From Lamellibrachia columna (Eukaryota > Annelida > Polychaeta > Sabellida > Siboglinidae), in the NCBI GenBank assembly GCA_963662155.1, contig OY759262.1, positions 13,034,282 to 13,098,281 of the forward strand: DNA of 64,000 nt, in the 5' to 3' direction. The notes under the pieces are model-generated. The model ran no database searches, was not told the DNA's origin, and worked only from the letters and a program-made list of their open reading frames with translations. The stretch's first letter is position 1, and every line of letters begins with the position of its first letter. Position numbers and translations under genes: made by a program. Shown here one piece after another: positions 37,279-51,200 of the stretch.

Positions 37279-40200
37279 CACCAATGGTGAGTTTTAGAGA
37301 TAGTGAGTCCAAAGCAAGTTACACATTTACCCCTGGTGTGGGATATTTTATATCCCCTGGAACAGACACAAGGTAGAAGGGACCAAAATCTTTTAGTTAG
37401 CAACTCCGGAGCTCGTAGTGCTGTGATTGGTAAGTCGACCAAAACGTGTACCCACAGAGGTCCGTTTATAGGGGGTGCCTTTAACGGTCCATAGTGGCTG
37501 ACATAGACCACCTATAATAAAAATGTGCATATGCCTGTAAAGCTGAATAAACGTTCTTTACTCTGATGTACATCTTGTTTTATTTCTTTAGGTGAAAGTA
37601 TTTTGTTTTCTAATGTGAAAATTTCATGATTCTCGCAAATCCGGGATTCACCTTGATTCACGAAAAAAACAATTGTATGTCTTTCATTGATCATTTGTTA
37701 ACACAAAAATATTGTTAATATCCATGGTTTTTATTTTGGCTAGGTCTGGCTAGTGATGTACTGTACAACTAAAACAACCCCCTATCACTGTCCTCTGAGG
37801 CCAAGAATTATCTAGCCATGAGAATGTTAGGTGGCGCCACACACAGGTCAGAATAATAAATTATAACAAATATAATAAAGTTCATAAAGATCCGTTCTTC
37901 AAGTATGTGTGTAAATAGTAATTGATCTATTAAACTATATTATCATGTAGCAGTGTATGTTTGAAGTTCTGGAGGGTGTTTTGCTCATTTTAGCGGGAGA
38001 TAAAACAATAGATAAAACTTGCAAAATGACAGTGTGACTGACCTGTCAAAGGATGTTCCAGCAGACAAGACTAGGAAAGACATCCATTACTGGCATTAGC
38101 TCAAGGCTGACAGTCTTACACTTGGATGTTAATATGATTTACACTGTGCTTTCTGATTGCTTTTCATTATAAGTATTATTATAAATGTGGATACAACTTA
38201 TATATAGTGACTAATCACTAGTGATGTAAATAATTTTATGCCAAATTTATCTATTTTGGGTATGATGATGGGTGAAGATGTATGAAACTGTCTGTGTCAC
38301 GTGACATTAATAGGGAATGTGAGACATTAATTAATACAAATCATTTTAATGTGTTGTATTACTTTGGTCTTTAATGATAATCTGAGTATTTCAACAGTGT
38401 AATATAATTATAAGATTTTAGAACATGCCATTATATATATTTACTTTAAGACGTGTGCATATATTTCCATTTTATTTATACATGCAGTGTTTTACCAAAT
38501 AAATTACTTAAATTTTTTAATTAGCCACCAATTACAGAAGCAACATATTATGTATAAAATTATGTACAAATGATAGTTGGTATACAATATTGTGTCAGAA
38601 TGGTTATTCACTCAACGATCCACACATGATAAAAAAGTGGACAGCAGCGTACTTGTAATGTACATATTTATAGTAGTTGTTTCTTACTTTAAGTACTAAC
38701 ACACCCTGATAATGCAATAAGTTTGACAATAAAAGCTTACAGTTCATCCTACATGATGCACATGTCAAATATTCATCTTGCATCAGCATGTGTTTAGCTG
38801 TGAACAGGCTTCTGTAAAAATCTGCATAATAGTTTGCAGTTAAAAAACCTTGTAAAAAATATTTTTCATATACATAATAATGGTAATGACCTATACATGT
38901 CAAACATGCTTAGAAGTAGACACTGAGTTTTTTTTTAATGTCTCTGTAGGGTATATACTGTTTCTTTACCTTTTTAACAACCTCCGCCCCTGTAAAAATG
39001 TGCAAAATAAGTGAAAGATAGCACTGCTTACAGCTCTTGCAATCAAAATAATGGATACACTGGTATGAATGACCCCCACACAGGTTGAGAACATTTAGTA
39101 CTTCCACAATATGTCAAAAAAATTACATTAACATTAATATTAGTCTATTTTTTAGGCCAGGCATGCTTTTTTGATCAAAATAGAAAAAACGTGTTTTGAA
39201 AACGTTGACGGGGGTCTTTAAAGTGCTCTAATATGAAAATTAATTAACATACCTCCATACAACTGACACCATGATGTATCTTAATAATAGACCTTTCCAA
39301 TGATGTATAACACTTTGCAATAACTTAATTATCTCAAAATGGTCCAGCACAGCTATTTTAGTGCCTCTTTTGAAATACACAGACAAAGTAGGGTGAACTT
39401 TGCCTTTGCCTAAATTGCCTAAATTTCGAGACGGCAGTGCCACTACGGCAGTAGGTGGACTGCATCAAACTCTGCCACTGCACTGATCTTCTCCATCGCC
39501 ACATGAGGGTTAAGACCACAGTTGACCTTCCTGTTTATTGTTTCATACGAATGCATGGCGTATTAAATTGTGATATGTGAATTTAAACAATTCATATGAT
39601 GTGACATAAGTGCAATTGAGTAGGCATATTCACATGTTTATTTGTAGAAGCTATATTGGTTGTGAAATAGCGCATTTTTTTGAGCGTTTAACTGGCGGAG
39701 GGATTTTTTTGCTATGGGCCTCATGGGCGCATGAATACATGGCTATTTTTTTTAAATTGATGGGCATCGCACGTCGGGGCGTTTTAAAAGAGCTGGAGGT
39801 ATGTGATTTTGACAAAACTTGGTCAGCATGTCAATGAGATGAATGGCAGTTGCTGTGAAAGTTTAAGAATTTTTAGTGGTCATGTTTTCTTATAATCAGA
39901 CAAAACGTTAACATGGCCATCAATGCAATTTTGTACTTTGGCCTGCTCCCGTGAATTACCTCTTAGCCTTAGGCCTTACGCGGGGGGGGGGGGGGTACTG
40001 CCGTACCAAAGCCCCATGGCCATGGAATACATGGAGAGAAATCAAGAAATTTAGGGTCACCAAGAGAGAATTATTGAACAATTTATTTTCACTATGTTCT
40101 ATGACTTCTGTTGCCAACGTATTGACCTGGTCTTGTCCTTACTTATACTGTAATTGGTCTACACTTACTATTACATAAACACAGACGTCACGCCTCACGT

Positions 40201-40898
40201 CACTCGTCGGTCAAGTTTAGTACAGCAGCCACTGAGCCAGTACTTACTAACTTAGTAATCTCACGAAGCGGTAACTTCTGACCATTGTGTTTTAACACAG
40301 CTTACCTCTGTTATTATCGATGTACTAAGCAAAACGACACGTGCGAAAGATCCATGGTTTTGGAGATTGTGTATACGTTCATGTATCGTGTTATTAAGTC
40401 AGAATGTCAACACGACCACAACCGGCCAACGTGATAATCATAACTTCTGAGGACAACCGAGTACATGCGCAGTGAGCGTACAAAATAGTAGTGACATCTG
40501 GCGAATGACGCAAATATTTAGTAGTAACAGAATCACCATAATCACATCACCACTAGACGGCACACTCAGCGTTGGTTGTCATGAAAATTAAGTCTTTCTT
40601 TCTTTATATTACTGTAGATACCCTGAGTAACGAGAAATAAACTTTATTTGAGGAATAACGTGCGAAACGAGCACTTTTCCTGGATAATCGAGGCTAGTCG
40701 TGAACCGGTTGCCTAGCGATTTAAACAGAACTAGAAACAGTTATTGTATCCGCTAGGCGGGCATAGAAACTTGCACCCTCTACTGATCAAGCGCAAACTA
40801 AATCGACATTTCTAATGCACCAGGTGGCGATACTGGTTGTAATGGTATCAAAAATAAATAATATCAATCTTGTTTACGTCGTAGACGAAGGACGAGCA
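37279..40898. other. Intergenic region between divergent DNAJC4-like and RDH13-like genes; no gene recognised
   Basis: This 3.6-kb region should contain the start regions of both flanking genes. It holds a 14-base G run at 39982-39995 and otherwise mostly AT-rich DNA. The part from 40180 to 40890 is GC-richer and could include the RDH13-like promoter and a non-coding first exon of the DNAJC4-like gene. No clear TATA box or further exon could be supported. Confidence 0.45.
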
Positions 40899-41697
40899 AT
40901 GGAAGCGTGGGGAGATGTTACTAGGAAAATACCATTCCAAGAAATACTTAGCGTATTTAGGAAGCATTATTTATTGTTCACGTCAGTGACTGCATTCGGT
41001 ATGTTGCGTAGAAACTGTAAGGGCGTAAACCGCTAGGTTCACTCTGCCTTCTCACGGACAGTTTTTAAGTTCTGTTCCATGGCACGGACGTGTGGCACTG
41101 TCAGTGCCCTTGGCCTTGCGTGAATGTGCGAATTTTCTCTAGGTGGGCTGGCGAGACTGTTTCTTTTGCACAACGTCTCACCTTCGTGTACTATGGGAGG
41201 TGTCTTAAGCTTGAATCCTAAATTATATGTCCAACCTTGTCTTAACTCAACACTGTCACTGAACCAATAATTACCGGTGTTTTAATTGTACAACATTTGA
41301 CTCGTCAATTATTAATCACCACTCACGCACTATAACTAACACTGTCACTTATATACCTACATAACTCATAGTTTATGAGCAATGTGCTCTATTTTGTTCT
41401 CTTATGTAGTATTCCTTTTCCCGTGTATACATTATTCATGCATGAGCAAATAATCAAACATTTTGAAGGAATTCCAAAGTAGAACAGTCAGGATCTCTCA
41501 TGATGTACAAGCCGTCTGTATTATTTTAAAAGCCCATATACATGACATTCTTCCAGGAGTTGGTACGTTGGTTCTGAGGCGATACTTCAGTGGTGGGGAG
41601 TGTAGGAGTCAAGTGAGACTCGATGGAAAAACGATCATAGTTACTGGCGCAAACACCGGCATTGGTAAAGAAACAGCTCGGGACATAGCAAGACGAG
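40899..41697 (+). CDS. RDH13: RDH13-like exons 1-2, N-terminus and cofactor motif
   Basis: Exon 1 (40899-40998) ends GCATTCG|GTATGT and encodes a basic, then hydrophobic, N-terminus ([15 protein letters not shown]). Exon 2 (41557-41697) follows CTTCCAG and encodes [11 protein letters not shown], then [16 protein letters not shown], the NADP-binding turn. The start exon is less certain than exon 2 because N-termini vary in this family. Confidence 0.75.
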
Positions 41698-44600
41698 GTA
41701 TGTGGCAACATTGCACAAGTCACTGGTGTGGCTGTAAAACAATAGATAACAAACATTGAATTTCTCTGATAATATAAATTTTCATATGGTTTATTATGTT
41801 AAAGCGAGGCAACATGTTATCATTTAGTATTTAAATGACATGAACCTGTTTGTAACAGGGTCACTCAATGTCAAATCAAAAAATTTTCAGGAAATTTCAA
41901 TTGTTGATGTCTCAGAATTATGCCTAAGCACATCTGCAAAAGAACTAAGGATTTACATGCAAATTGTGTCTGTAAGTGTAACACCCTATAATGTGAACAG
42001 TGGGTTAAGCACCCAAAAAAGCACCCGTTATTTTTATTTGTTTGTGCTTCTGTGGTAGGGCTCCTTATAATATAATTGTTACCACATAAGTTTTATAATA
42101 TAATTATGTCATCAGTTTGATGTAAGTTATACTTATTATATCGAACTACATTTTCAGTATCCTGCCAGTGTCAGTTCTGGGGTGTTAGATAACAGCCAAA
42201 GTCCAGTGTCACCAGATTGATAAGTATAAGTGTTAATTAATTATCCAGGGACTGTTGCAAGTCATGAGAAACATGTGGTGTTAGTTAGTCTGTTCAAACT
42301 AGAAGGCTGGAAAGTGAGAGATATTGATTGGCTAGTGAGTGTTTGGTCAGACAGGCTTGGGTGTTATATAGCGTTGTAGACAGGGAGAAAGACCGTCAAG
42401 TTGCAGTCAGATAGAGAAGTTGCAGGCAGACAGTGGTGTAGACTGAGAAGGGTTTCCCTCTCAGCCAGGGGCTGGGTAAGCTGGTGAGCTGCTGATAGGT
42501 GTTGTAAGCTTGGCTGGAATTGATATGTCAGGGTTTAATATTGATTGTTATAATAAAGATTAAGTTTGGTTAATACAGTGTAGATTTATTTGATAGTTCT
42601 TCTTTATATTGGTACCCCCCATTGTCATAATATTTATTTAATAGAGACTACCGCGACAACATTTCTAACTTAAGAAGTTTACAAGCTACATATATTAAAT
42701 TTGCTGAATATGTAGACATATTGGTGCAGATTATCCATGCAAAATTCAAGAATGATAGGACGAAGGACAATTGGTATACTGGGTGAAGAGTAAAAAATTC
42801 CGAGAAGGATTTCAGCTGTCTGTATTTCATTGTTGTGTTACAGTACAATGTCCAAATTGTCACCATCTATTGTCATGAAAACTGACAATAAACTTTTAGC
42901 TCAGTAGGTTTCTAGTTGCTGTACTTTCAGAATAATTCAGCCTTAAACTTTTACTTTTTCTATATTTTACAAATTTCAGCACCGAAAATGAAAGTCTTAT
43001 ACAACATATTACAATTTCAGGATGGTGTTCTGTCTCATTTAATTTATATTGCAGCTGAAAGTTACTGTTCTGCCCAATGGCATTTTCTCCTAAATTTCTC
43101 CCAAATTGGCCAAAAATATCCTAAATAAATGTGGCAGAACATCATCCTGAAATTTTAATATGTTGTTTACCTAATAAAGGACTATGCACAGTTAAAAAAT
43201 GGTGGTCATAGGACTTGTCCCACATTCCCATTTTGGGTGCTGAAATTCGTAAAACAAAAAGTAAAATTTTAAGGCTGAATTATTCTGAAAGTATGGCAAC
43301 TATAAGCCAGATTCCCTGACAACAGATGGCAATTTGGACGTTGTACTGTGGCACAACAATGAAATACAGGCAGCTGAAATCCTTCTCGGAAATAACTTTT
43401 TATTTTTCAATGTTCATGCACCCGGTATACCCATTGTCCTGTCATTCATGAATTTGAATAATCTGCAGCAATATGTCTACATATTCAGAAAATTTCACAT
43501 ATGTAGCTTGTAAACTTCTTAAGTTAGAAGCACCTAAAACAAATAAAAATAACGGATGTGTTTTTGGGTGCTTACCCTCTGTTCACCTTATAGGGCGTTA
43601 CAATCACAATTTGCATGTAAATGCTTAGTTCTTTTGTGCTAAAGTCTAGCTACTTCTTCATTGGTTAACATTTTATCAAATTCTGAGAAATCAACTACTT
43701 GATCATTGGTTGATTTGATACAGAATGTCATAAATATTAGTGGCATGAAAATGCTTATGCAGCAATATGAAACAGTGGCGGTATACATGTGAAGATACTG
43801 ATTAAGTGAAGACAATGTTTTGAAGGCACTGTGTTGCATAACTGTCATTAGTAGAAAGTATCACAGTTTATTCCATGTTTAGTCCAAGAGTTTTAGGCAA
43901 AAATACCATGGAAACTTAAAGTTCAATACAAAAAGCTGATTTTTGTACCACTGATCCCAGAGTCTAGTGTAAAGGGTCTAGAGTAACATACTAAAAATCC
44001 CCATGAATCCACCTTGAGCTAAACGCAGAATTCAAGATGGCGTCCAAGGTGGCGGCCTGTTGATTAACTATATAACTTCTGAACCACTTATGTTAGAGGA
44101 AAAATTGTTGTGTCTAGGATAGGGTTTTCCACCATGCTCTATCCAACTAATACCACATTCTAGAGTCATCAGAACATGCATTTATATAATTTTCGACTCT
44201 AATGTGCGAAACCGCATGAAAAGGTTAGAGTAGAGTAAAACAATCAGCAACATTGCTGTCCTACTTGATTAAAACATCAGCTTGAAGACTTACATTGTTA
44301 TAAGTTACAGACCACACACGATAGGTCATTGAGACATGTTACAACTTGTAACAAGTAACAGGAAGACATCGTGGCAGCTGGAAAAAGGTTCTTGAACACA
44401 CTGCATTGGGAGGACCGCACTGAATGCCGTCATATATAAACTCTACAAGAGAACCATCAGGAAGTGCAAACTCTCTTCAGAATTCAGTTGGAGACACTGC
44501 CTTTGAATACTGCGGCAGCCCAACAGCATTCCTTCCGCATCTACCACACTGTGCAGTAATGGAGGCATGGGAGGCATGGAAACACCATGCCTCCCACTGA

Positions 44601-45194
44601 CTGGGGCTGGTCATGGCAAGAGGATGGACAACTGGGTCTTGTAACAAGCAACAGCCCCCCCCCCAGCCCTAGACAAACTTCTCCACACAGCATCTTGTGG
44701 TTATAAGGGTCACTGTGGGAAGGCCTGCGGATGCAGAAATAGGGGCTGTACTCTAGTGCCTTCTACTCATCCTGCAGTAGACAATCGTCTTCCAACAGAT
44801 ACAAACAAGCTTTAAGCAACTGGTGTTGAGTACGCAGTAGTATGAATGTTTTGATAGCATAGCTTCTTGTAGAGTCAGTTTGTCTATATTAGTAGGTAAC
44901 AATGAATTGAATGTTATGCTAATCGTTGTCGTAAGTAATAAAACGATTGGAATTTTTTCCACTTAATATTGGCCCCGATTAGAGTAAAAAATGAAACAAA
45001 TGCATGTTCTGATGCCTGTAGAATGCCTCTATGAAGGATTGCAGCCATATTGGATGCCACCTTGAATTCTGCATTTAGCTCAAGGCAAATTCATGGGGAT
45101 TTTTAGTATGTTACTCTAGACCCTCTCAGGGATCTGTGGTACAAAAATCAGCTTTATGTATTTAACTTTTAGGTTTTAACTAAAACTCCTGGAC

Positions 45195-45282
<88 letters not shown>

Positions 45283-48200
45283 GCTCAATGGACAAATGCA
45301 AACAATGTTAAAAATTTGGGGTTTGATAATTGAGGACATATATTAAGTTTTATTACACATTATGTATACAACTAAGCTGGAGCAACATGGTGTTTCACTA
45401 AGGAGGTCATGTGATCCTGGCGTGTCGAGACTTAACAAAGGCGGAACAAACTGCAGCACAGATCCGACAGAACACAGGCAATGGTCTTGTGACAGTGCGC
45501 ATCGTTGATCTTGCATCTCTTGACTCTGTTCGCAAGTTTTGCAGACAGATTGTAGAAACCGAGCGGCGAGTGGATGTACTCATCAACAATGCAGGTAATA
45601 ATTATGGTCTCTGCTTTTACCGTAGATGTGGGGCACACATTTAGGCACTGCTATAAAGCACTGTGTGCAAGTAGTGTTTATACCAATTTCAGTAACTTGG
45701 GCAGAACTATGTATGTATAGTTGTGGTCAGAACTATGTATGTATAGTTGTGGTCAGAACTATGTATGTATAGTTGTGGTCAGAACTATGTATGTATAGTT
45801 GTGGTCAGAACTATGTATGTATAGTTGTGGTCAGACTTTGGGGTCAATCAATTACACATACCAATTCCACCTAAAAAGTACCAGTTCTAATTACAATAAA
45901 AAAGTATCAATTCCAATTATCAGTTCCATATATCAAAATTAAAGTATGTGAAAAATAACAACCACACATACTCGATGCCAAAAACAACTATTTTACAGCA
46001 GCTTTGTTTAATTTCTGCATATTATGATGTATAATGGCAAACCAATATGATACACAACATATATTTTATTAATTTTCTGTGCCAAATACTTTGAGTTAAA
46101 GATTACATGATGTAATTGAAAAAGTAATTAAATATACAAAATGCAAATTTTCACCAATTCCTTTCAAAAACAAAACGCCAGTTCCGCAACTGGAATTCCA
46201 GTTACAGTGTATTTGCACCCAAGTCTGGTTGTGGTGAACTTCTGAGGTTTCTTTTGGTTTGTCAAAGTAGAACAATGTTACACACACACATGCCACATGG
46301 GAAGTGGTCATATGTCATGTCACTATGACATTTATAATATTTTATATTGTTGTGGTGCTGTATCTAGGTGTCATGTGGTGCTGTATCTATGTGTCATGTG
46401 GTGCTGTGTCTAGGTGTCATGTGGTGTTGGTTCTAGGTATCAAGTGGTGCTGTGTCTAGGTGTCATGTGGTGTTGGTTCTAGGTATCAAGTGGTGCTGTG
46501 TCTAGGTGTTATGTGGTGCTGTGTATATGTGACATGTGGTGCTGTGTCTAGGTGCCATGTGGTGCTGTGTCTAGGTGTCATGTGGTGCTGTGTCTAGATG
46601 TCAAGTGGTGTTGTGTCTGGGTGTATAGTGGTGATGGTGTAGATGTCAAGTGGTGCTGTGTATATGTGACATATGGTGCTGTGTCTAGGTGTCATGTGGT
46701 GATGTGTATATGTGACATGTGGTGCTGTGTCCAGGTGTCCTGTGGTGCTGTGTATATGTGACGTATGGTGCTGTGTATAGGTGTCATGTGGTGCTATGTA
46801 TATGTGGCATATGGTGCTGTGTATAGGTGTCATGTGGTGCTGTGCATACGTGGCATATGGTGCTGTGTCTAGGTGTCATGTGGTGTTGTGTATATGTAAC
46901 ATATGGTGCTGTGTCTATGTGGCATGTAGTGATGTGTCTAGATGTCAAGTTGTGCTGTATCTAGGTGTCATGTGGTGCTGTGTCTAGGTGTCATGTGGTG
47001 CCCCTATCAGAAGTCAGCTGATGATCACGAGATGCACTTTGCTGTGAATCATCTTGGGCCGTTCCTGCTCACCAATCTCCTCCTGGATCTCCTCAAGTCC
47101 TCCACTCCGTGCAGGATCATCAACGTGACCTCTTGCGCACACGAAAGTAAGTGTCAGAAGTGAAGTTATCAGCAGGCAGTCTCTTCTGTTTATGACATTT
47201 TAAAATGTCTGTGCATGTTTACTCTTAAGAAAGTTGCCAGTACACCCTGTACCTAGAATACATGTAGTACCCTGAATATTACAAGTGGTAGGTATGCCTT
47301 GGTCATAGTTTAGTAACTAAAGTAATAGTGTAGTTTGCGTATCAGTGCCACCACAATTCATGCACCACTGTGTTTTGTTGGTTTATAACCAGCCATATGG
47401 CACAATGGTTCTAGCTTCAGTTTCTTCATCACTGACCATTTAAGCTCAACGTTGAACTGGTCCAGCATATTGCTGCAATTTATTCTCTCGTTAAACAGAC
47501 ACTTAGTCAAACAGACTCGCAAAATACAGACATTCTAACAACTTCTATTCTATGTAATAGGGTGGGATATATTTTGGTTATCAGGTAAGTTTTCATCACA
47601 TATTCAGTGGATAGAGTTAAGGTCAATTTGACACAAAGTTTCAGGATGAAACCTGCATGTCTAGCTGGTAGTTGTTCACTTAACAAATTACCCCGTTGTT
47701 GCATGTCACATAAAAATATGTGACTGTTTTGATGCAGCGGCTGAGATGAACTTGGATGACTTGAACCTGGATAAAGGGTTCACACCCCAGAAAGCATACT
47801 GCCAGAGCAAACTCGCCAATATACTCTTCACAAGGGAAATGAGCCACCGACTGAAAGGTAGGTTTGTTAGTACAGTCTATACATGTCACTGCCTCTGCTC
47901 TGTCTGGTCCTTGTCGTGTTCCAACAGACCAGACGATACTTCTCAGATGATCCTTTCTGTTTCCATTGCACCAGAGCATCTGTTTCCATCAGGTCAAGCT
48001 CTTGCCAAATTTATTATTTATTTTAGTTGAAATTATTGCACAAACTATTATATTAATTTTGTTTCGGTTGAACTGAAATTCAGTAAAAAAAAGTTAAATT
48101 CACCGTAATATTTGGATAAAAAGCTAAAAAGTTTTAAATATTAAATTTAGTATTTTGAAAGTCCATATTTCAAAATAAGTAATTTAGAAATGCTTCCCAT

Positions 48201-51200
48201 TTTTGTAAATGCCCCAGAACAGAAATTAGAAATATTAAATATCTACCCCCGTGAAAAATAGAAAATTCAACCTGATTACATCCCACTTAGGAACGGGGGT
48301 GTCCGTATTCGCTGTTCACCCGGGCCTAGTTCGTACAGAGTTGGGAAGACACGTTGACTCTACTACCTTCCCCTGGTGGAAGAGGATGCTCTTTAAACCA
48401 TTCATCGCGTTCTGCTTCAAGACCCCGCGACAGGGGGCACAGACCACAATTCACTGTGCCGTCACTGAAGGACTTGAAAAACACTCGGGCAAATACTTCA
48501 GGTAGGCTCTCTTCGTATTTATTTTTTACATAGCGTGGCATCTGGTCCTTAGGACCATGCATCTGTTCCTTAGGACCATGCAGATTGTCCTTAGGATTGT
48601 TTCCAGGATGGGGTAGGGCAGTGTAATCTAGTTTGATTGGATGATTTTGCCACAACTTGTCTATTTTCCTCTCAAAGGACTGTACCGATGGAGCCCCTAC
48701 CACAGACTGTGGGAGGCTGTTCCATACATCTGTGCATCGGTGTATAAATGAGTTTTTTTAATGTTTAAACAACATCTTTCTTTAAATATTTTTAGGTGGT
48801 GCCCTCTCATATCTGATTCATTGACCCTCAATGTCACAAAATTTGATGAGACAGCTGCATCATATTTCTCTGTTAGGATTTTATATAGTTCAATCATGTC
48901 TCCTCTGAGGCGACGGTATGCTAAAATTGGTAATTTCAGTTTCCGTAAACGTTCTTTATACTCAATGTCTTTGAAACCATGAATTAATTTGGTTGCTCTA
49001 CGTTGAAAATTTTCAAGAAATGTGATATGCTTCTTGGATAAGAGATTTTAGAAAAACACTGCTCATCCATGTGATCGAAAGTTCGGCGAATTATCCCCAT
49101 AAGCGAATTGGCTTTATTTATTTTTTCTGACATGTGCCTCAAAGTTAAGCAATGAATCGAAAATGACTCCAATATCTTTCACCTTGTCTGTGCTTGTAAT
49201 TGTTATGTGTTCAGGTCCCAGTGTGTATCCGTCGTTTCTTATGTTTGATAGTCCGATTCTCGTGTGGCTGCATTTATTTGGGTGAAATTTTAAGAGTGAT
49301 GTGTTTGTCCATTGTTCGGCAAGGATTAGATCTTGTTGCAAACTTATGCAGTCCTCTTCAGTGTAGATTGCATGGAAGAGCTTCATATCGTCTGCGAATA
49401 GGAATAGCTCAGAGCTCTTAATAACTTCTGGTAAATCATTTATAAAGATCACAAATAGCAGAGGGCCAATCACTGATCCTTGTAGTATACCACTGGTGAC
49501 CTCCTGCCAAGATGAGAATGAGTTGTTAACTCTAACGCGTTGACTTCTGTTGGACAGCATAGCTGCAACCCAGTCTAGAATTTTTCCCTTGATTCCATAG
49601 CTCTGGAGTTTCCCTATAAGTCGATGATGTGGAACCTTGTCAAATGCTTTCATAAAGTCACAGTAAACTACATCTATACATCCACCATTTTCTAGTATCT
49701 CAGTCCAGGAGTCAAGTACTTTTAGTAGTTGGAGAACTGTGGAGCGACCCTTAATAAAACCAAATTGTTTGTCACTCAACAGGTCATTATCTTTCATGTG
49801 TTCAGTGACAGTGTCTCTGATTATTTGCTCTAATATTTTTCCTGCTACGCTGGTTAGACTGACTGGCCTGTAGTTCTGCGTTTGATTTTTGTTGCCTTTC
49901 TTGTGAATTGCGGACACGTTTGCTGTTTTCCAGTATGTGGGTAACACGCTTATTGTCAGTGATGTGTTAAATATGATGGATAGTGGAGTACAGATACCGT
50001 TCGCCAATTCGTGTAGGACACGAGGATGGAGACCATCTGGTCCTGGTGATTTGAATGTCTTTAGTTTCTTTAACTTCGATGCCACTGTCGATGGGTTGAT
50101 AGAACAAAGTTTGATTGTCTTGGAACATCTTATTGGTTCCTCTGATGTTTCGCCTTCTGGTTCTCTTGTAAATACTGAGGAGAAGTAGTCAGCCAGCACC
50201 TGTGCTTTTTCCGAGTCAGACTTTGTCAGGTCATCTTTGTCATCATCGCTTTTTATCAAGTTGGGTATTCCCATTCTTGTCGCCATTTTTGCCTGGGCAT
50301 ACTGCCAGAACTTCTTGGGATTCTGTTTTATTTGGTTAATGATATCCTTTTCATATTGCTTTTGTGCCTTTCTTGTCAGTCTCCTGACTTGATTTCGAAG
50401 TCGGCAAAATTCCTGGTAATTTTGGACATCTTTAGTTAGAAGGAATTTTTCCACAATCTATTTTTCCTCTTGATTTTGGCTCGGGTTTTTACATCCAGTG
50501 GCACTTGGTACTTTCTGGCTGTTTGTGATATTCTCTTCTTTGGAATGCATTGTTCTTCTGTTCTTCGGATATCCCATTGGGCTTGGACATCTCCCTGGTG
50601 ATTAGAAAATTCTGCCTCCCAGTCTATGTTTAGTAAGTCTTCCATTTTGGTGTAATCTCCTTTGTTGTATTTATAAACAGTTTTGCTGATTGGTTCACCT
50701 GAGGCTGTCTCGATTGCTGTATCATCATTTGTGAGGGCAAGGTCCAGGAGCGATGGTTCGTTTGTACCTCTGCCTCTAGTGGGTTCTGTAATGTGTTGCA
50801 TCAAGTAACAGTCTCAAAGTTTTTCTAAAAATTTTAATTTCTTATCAGTACTTGTTGCTGTAGTTGATTTTGTTTCCCAATTAATCCTAGGGTAGTTGAA
50901 AGTTGAAGTCTCCAAGTAGCAGAACATGGAAAAAAATGTCTCATTTATTTTGTCAAGTAGTTTGTTAAGGTTGTCATTGTTCTCAGTGGCGCTGCTGGGG
51001 CTTCTATAAAAGGAGCCTATGAGAATGGTGTTTTTCCTTTTAAATTTCAAAGTGCAAAATTGTGCTTCATTAAAGTCAACGTCAAATTGGTGTACTTGAA
51101 ACGGCAATGATTTGTGAATAAATAAAATCATCCCTCTACCTTTGCCCTCATCAATGTTCATTGCTTCATTAGAGTACCCTTCCAGGTTGTATTCCTGCAT

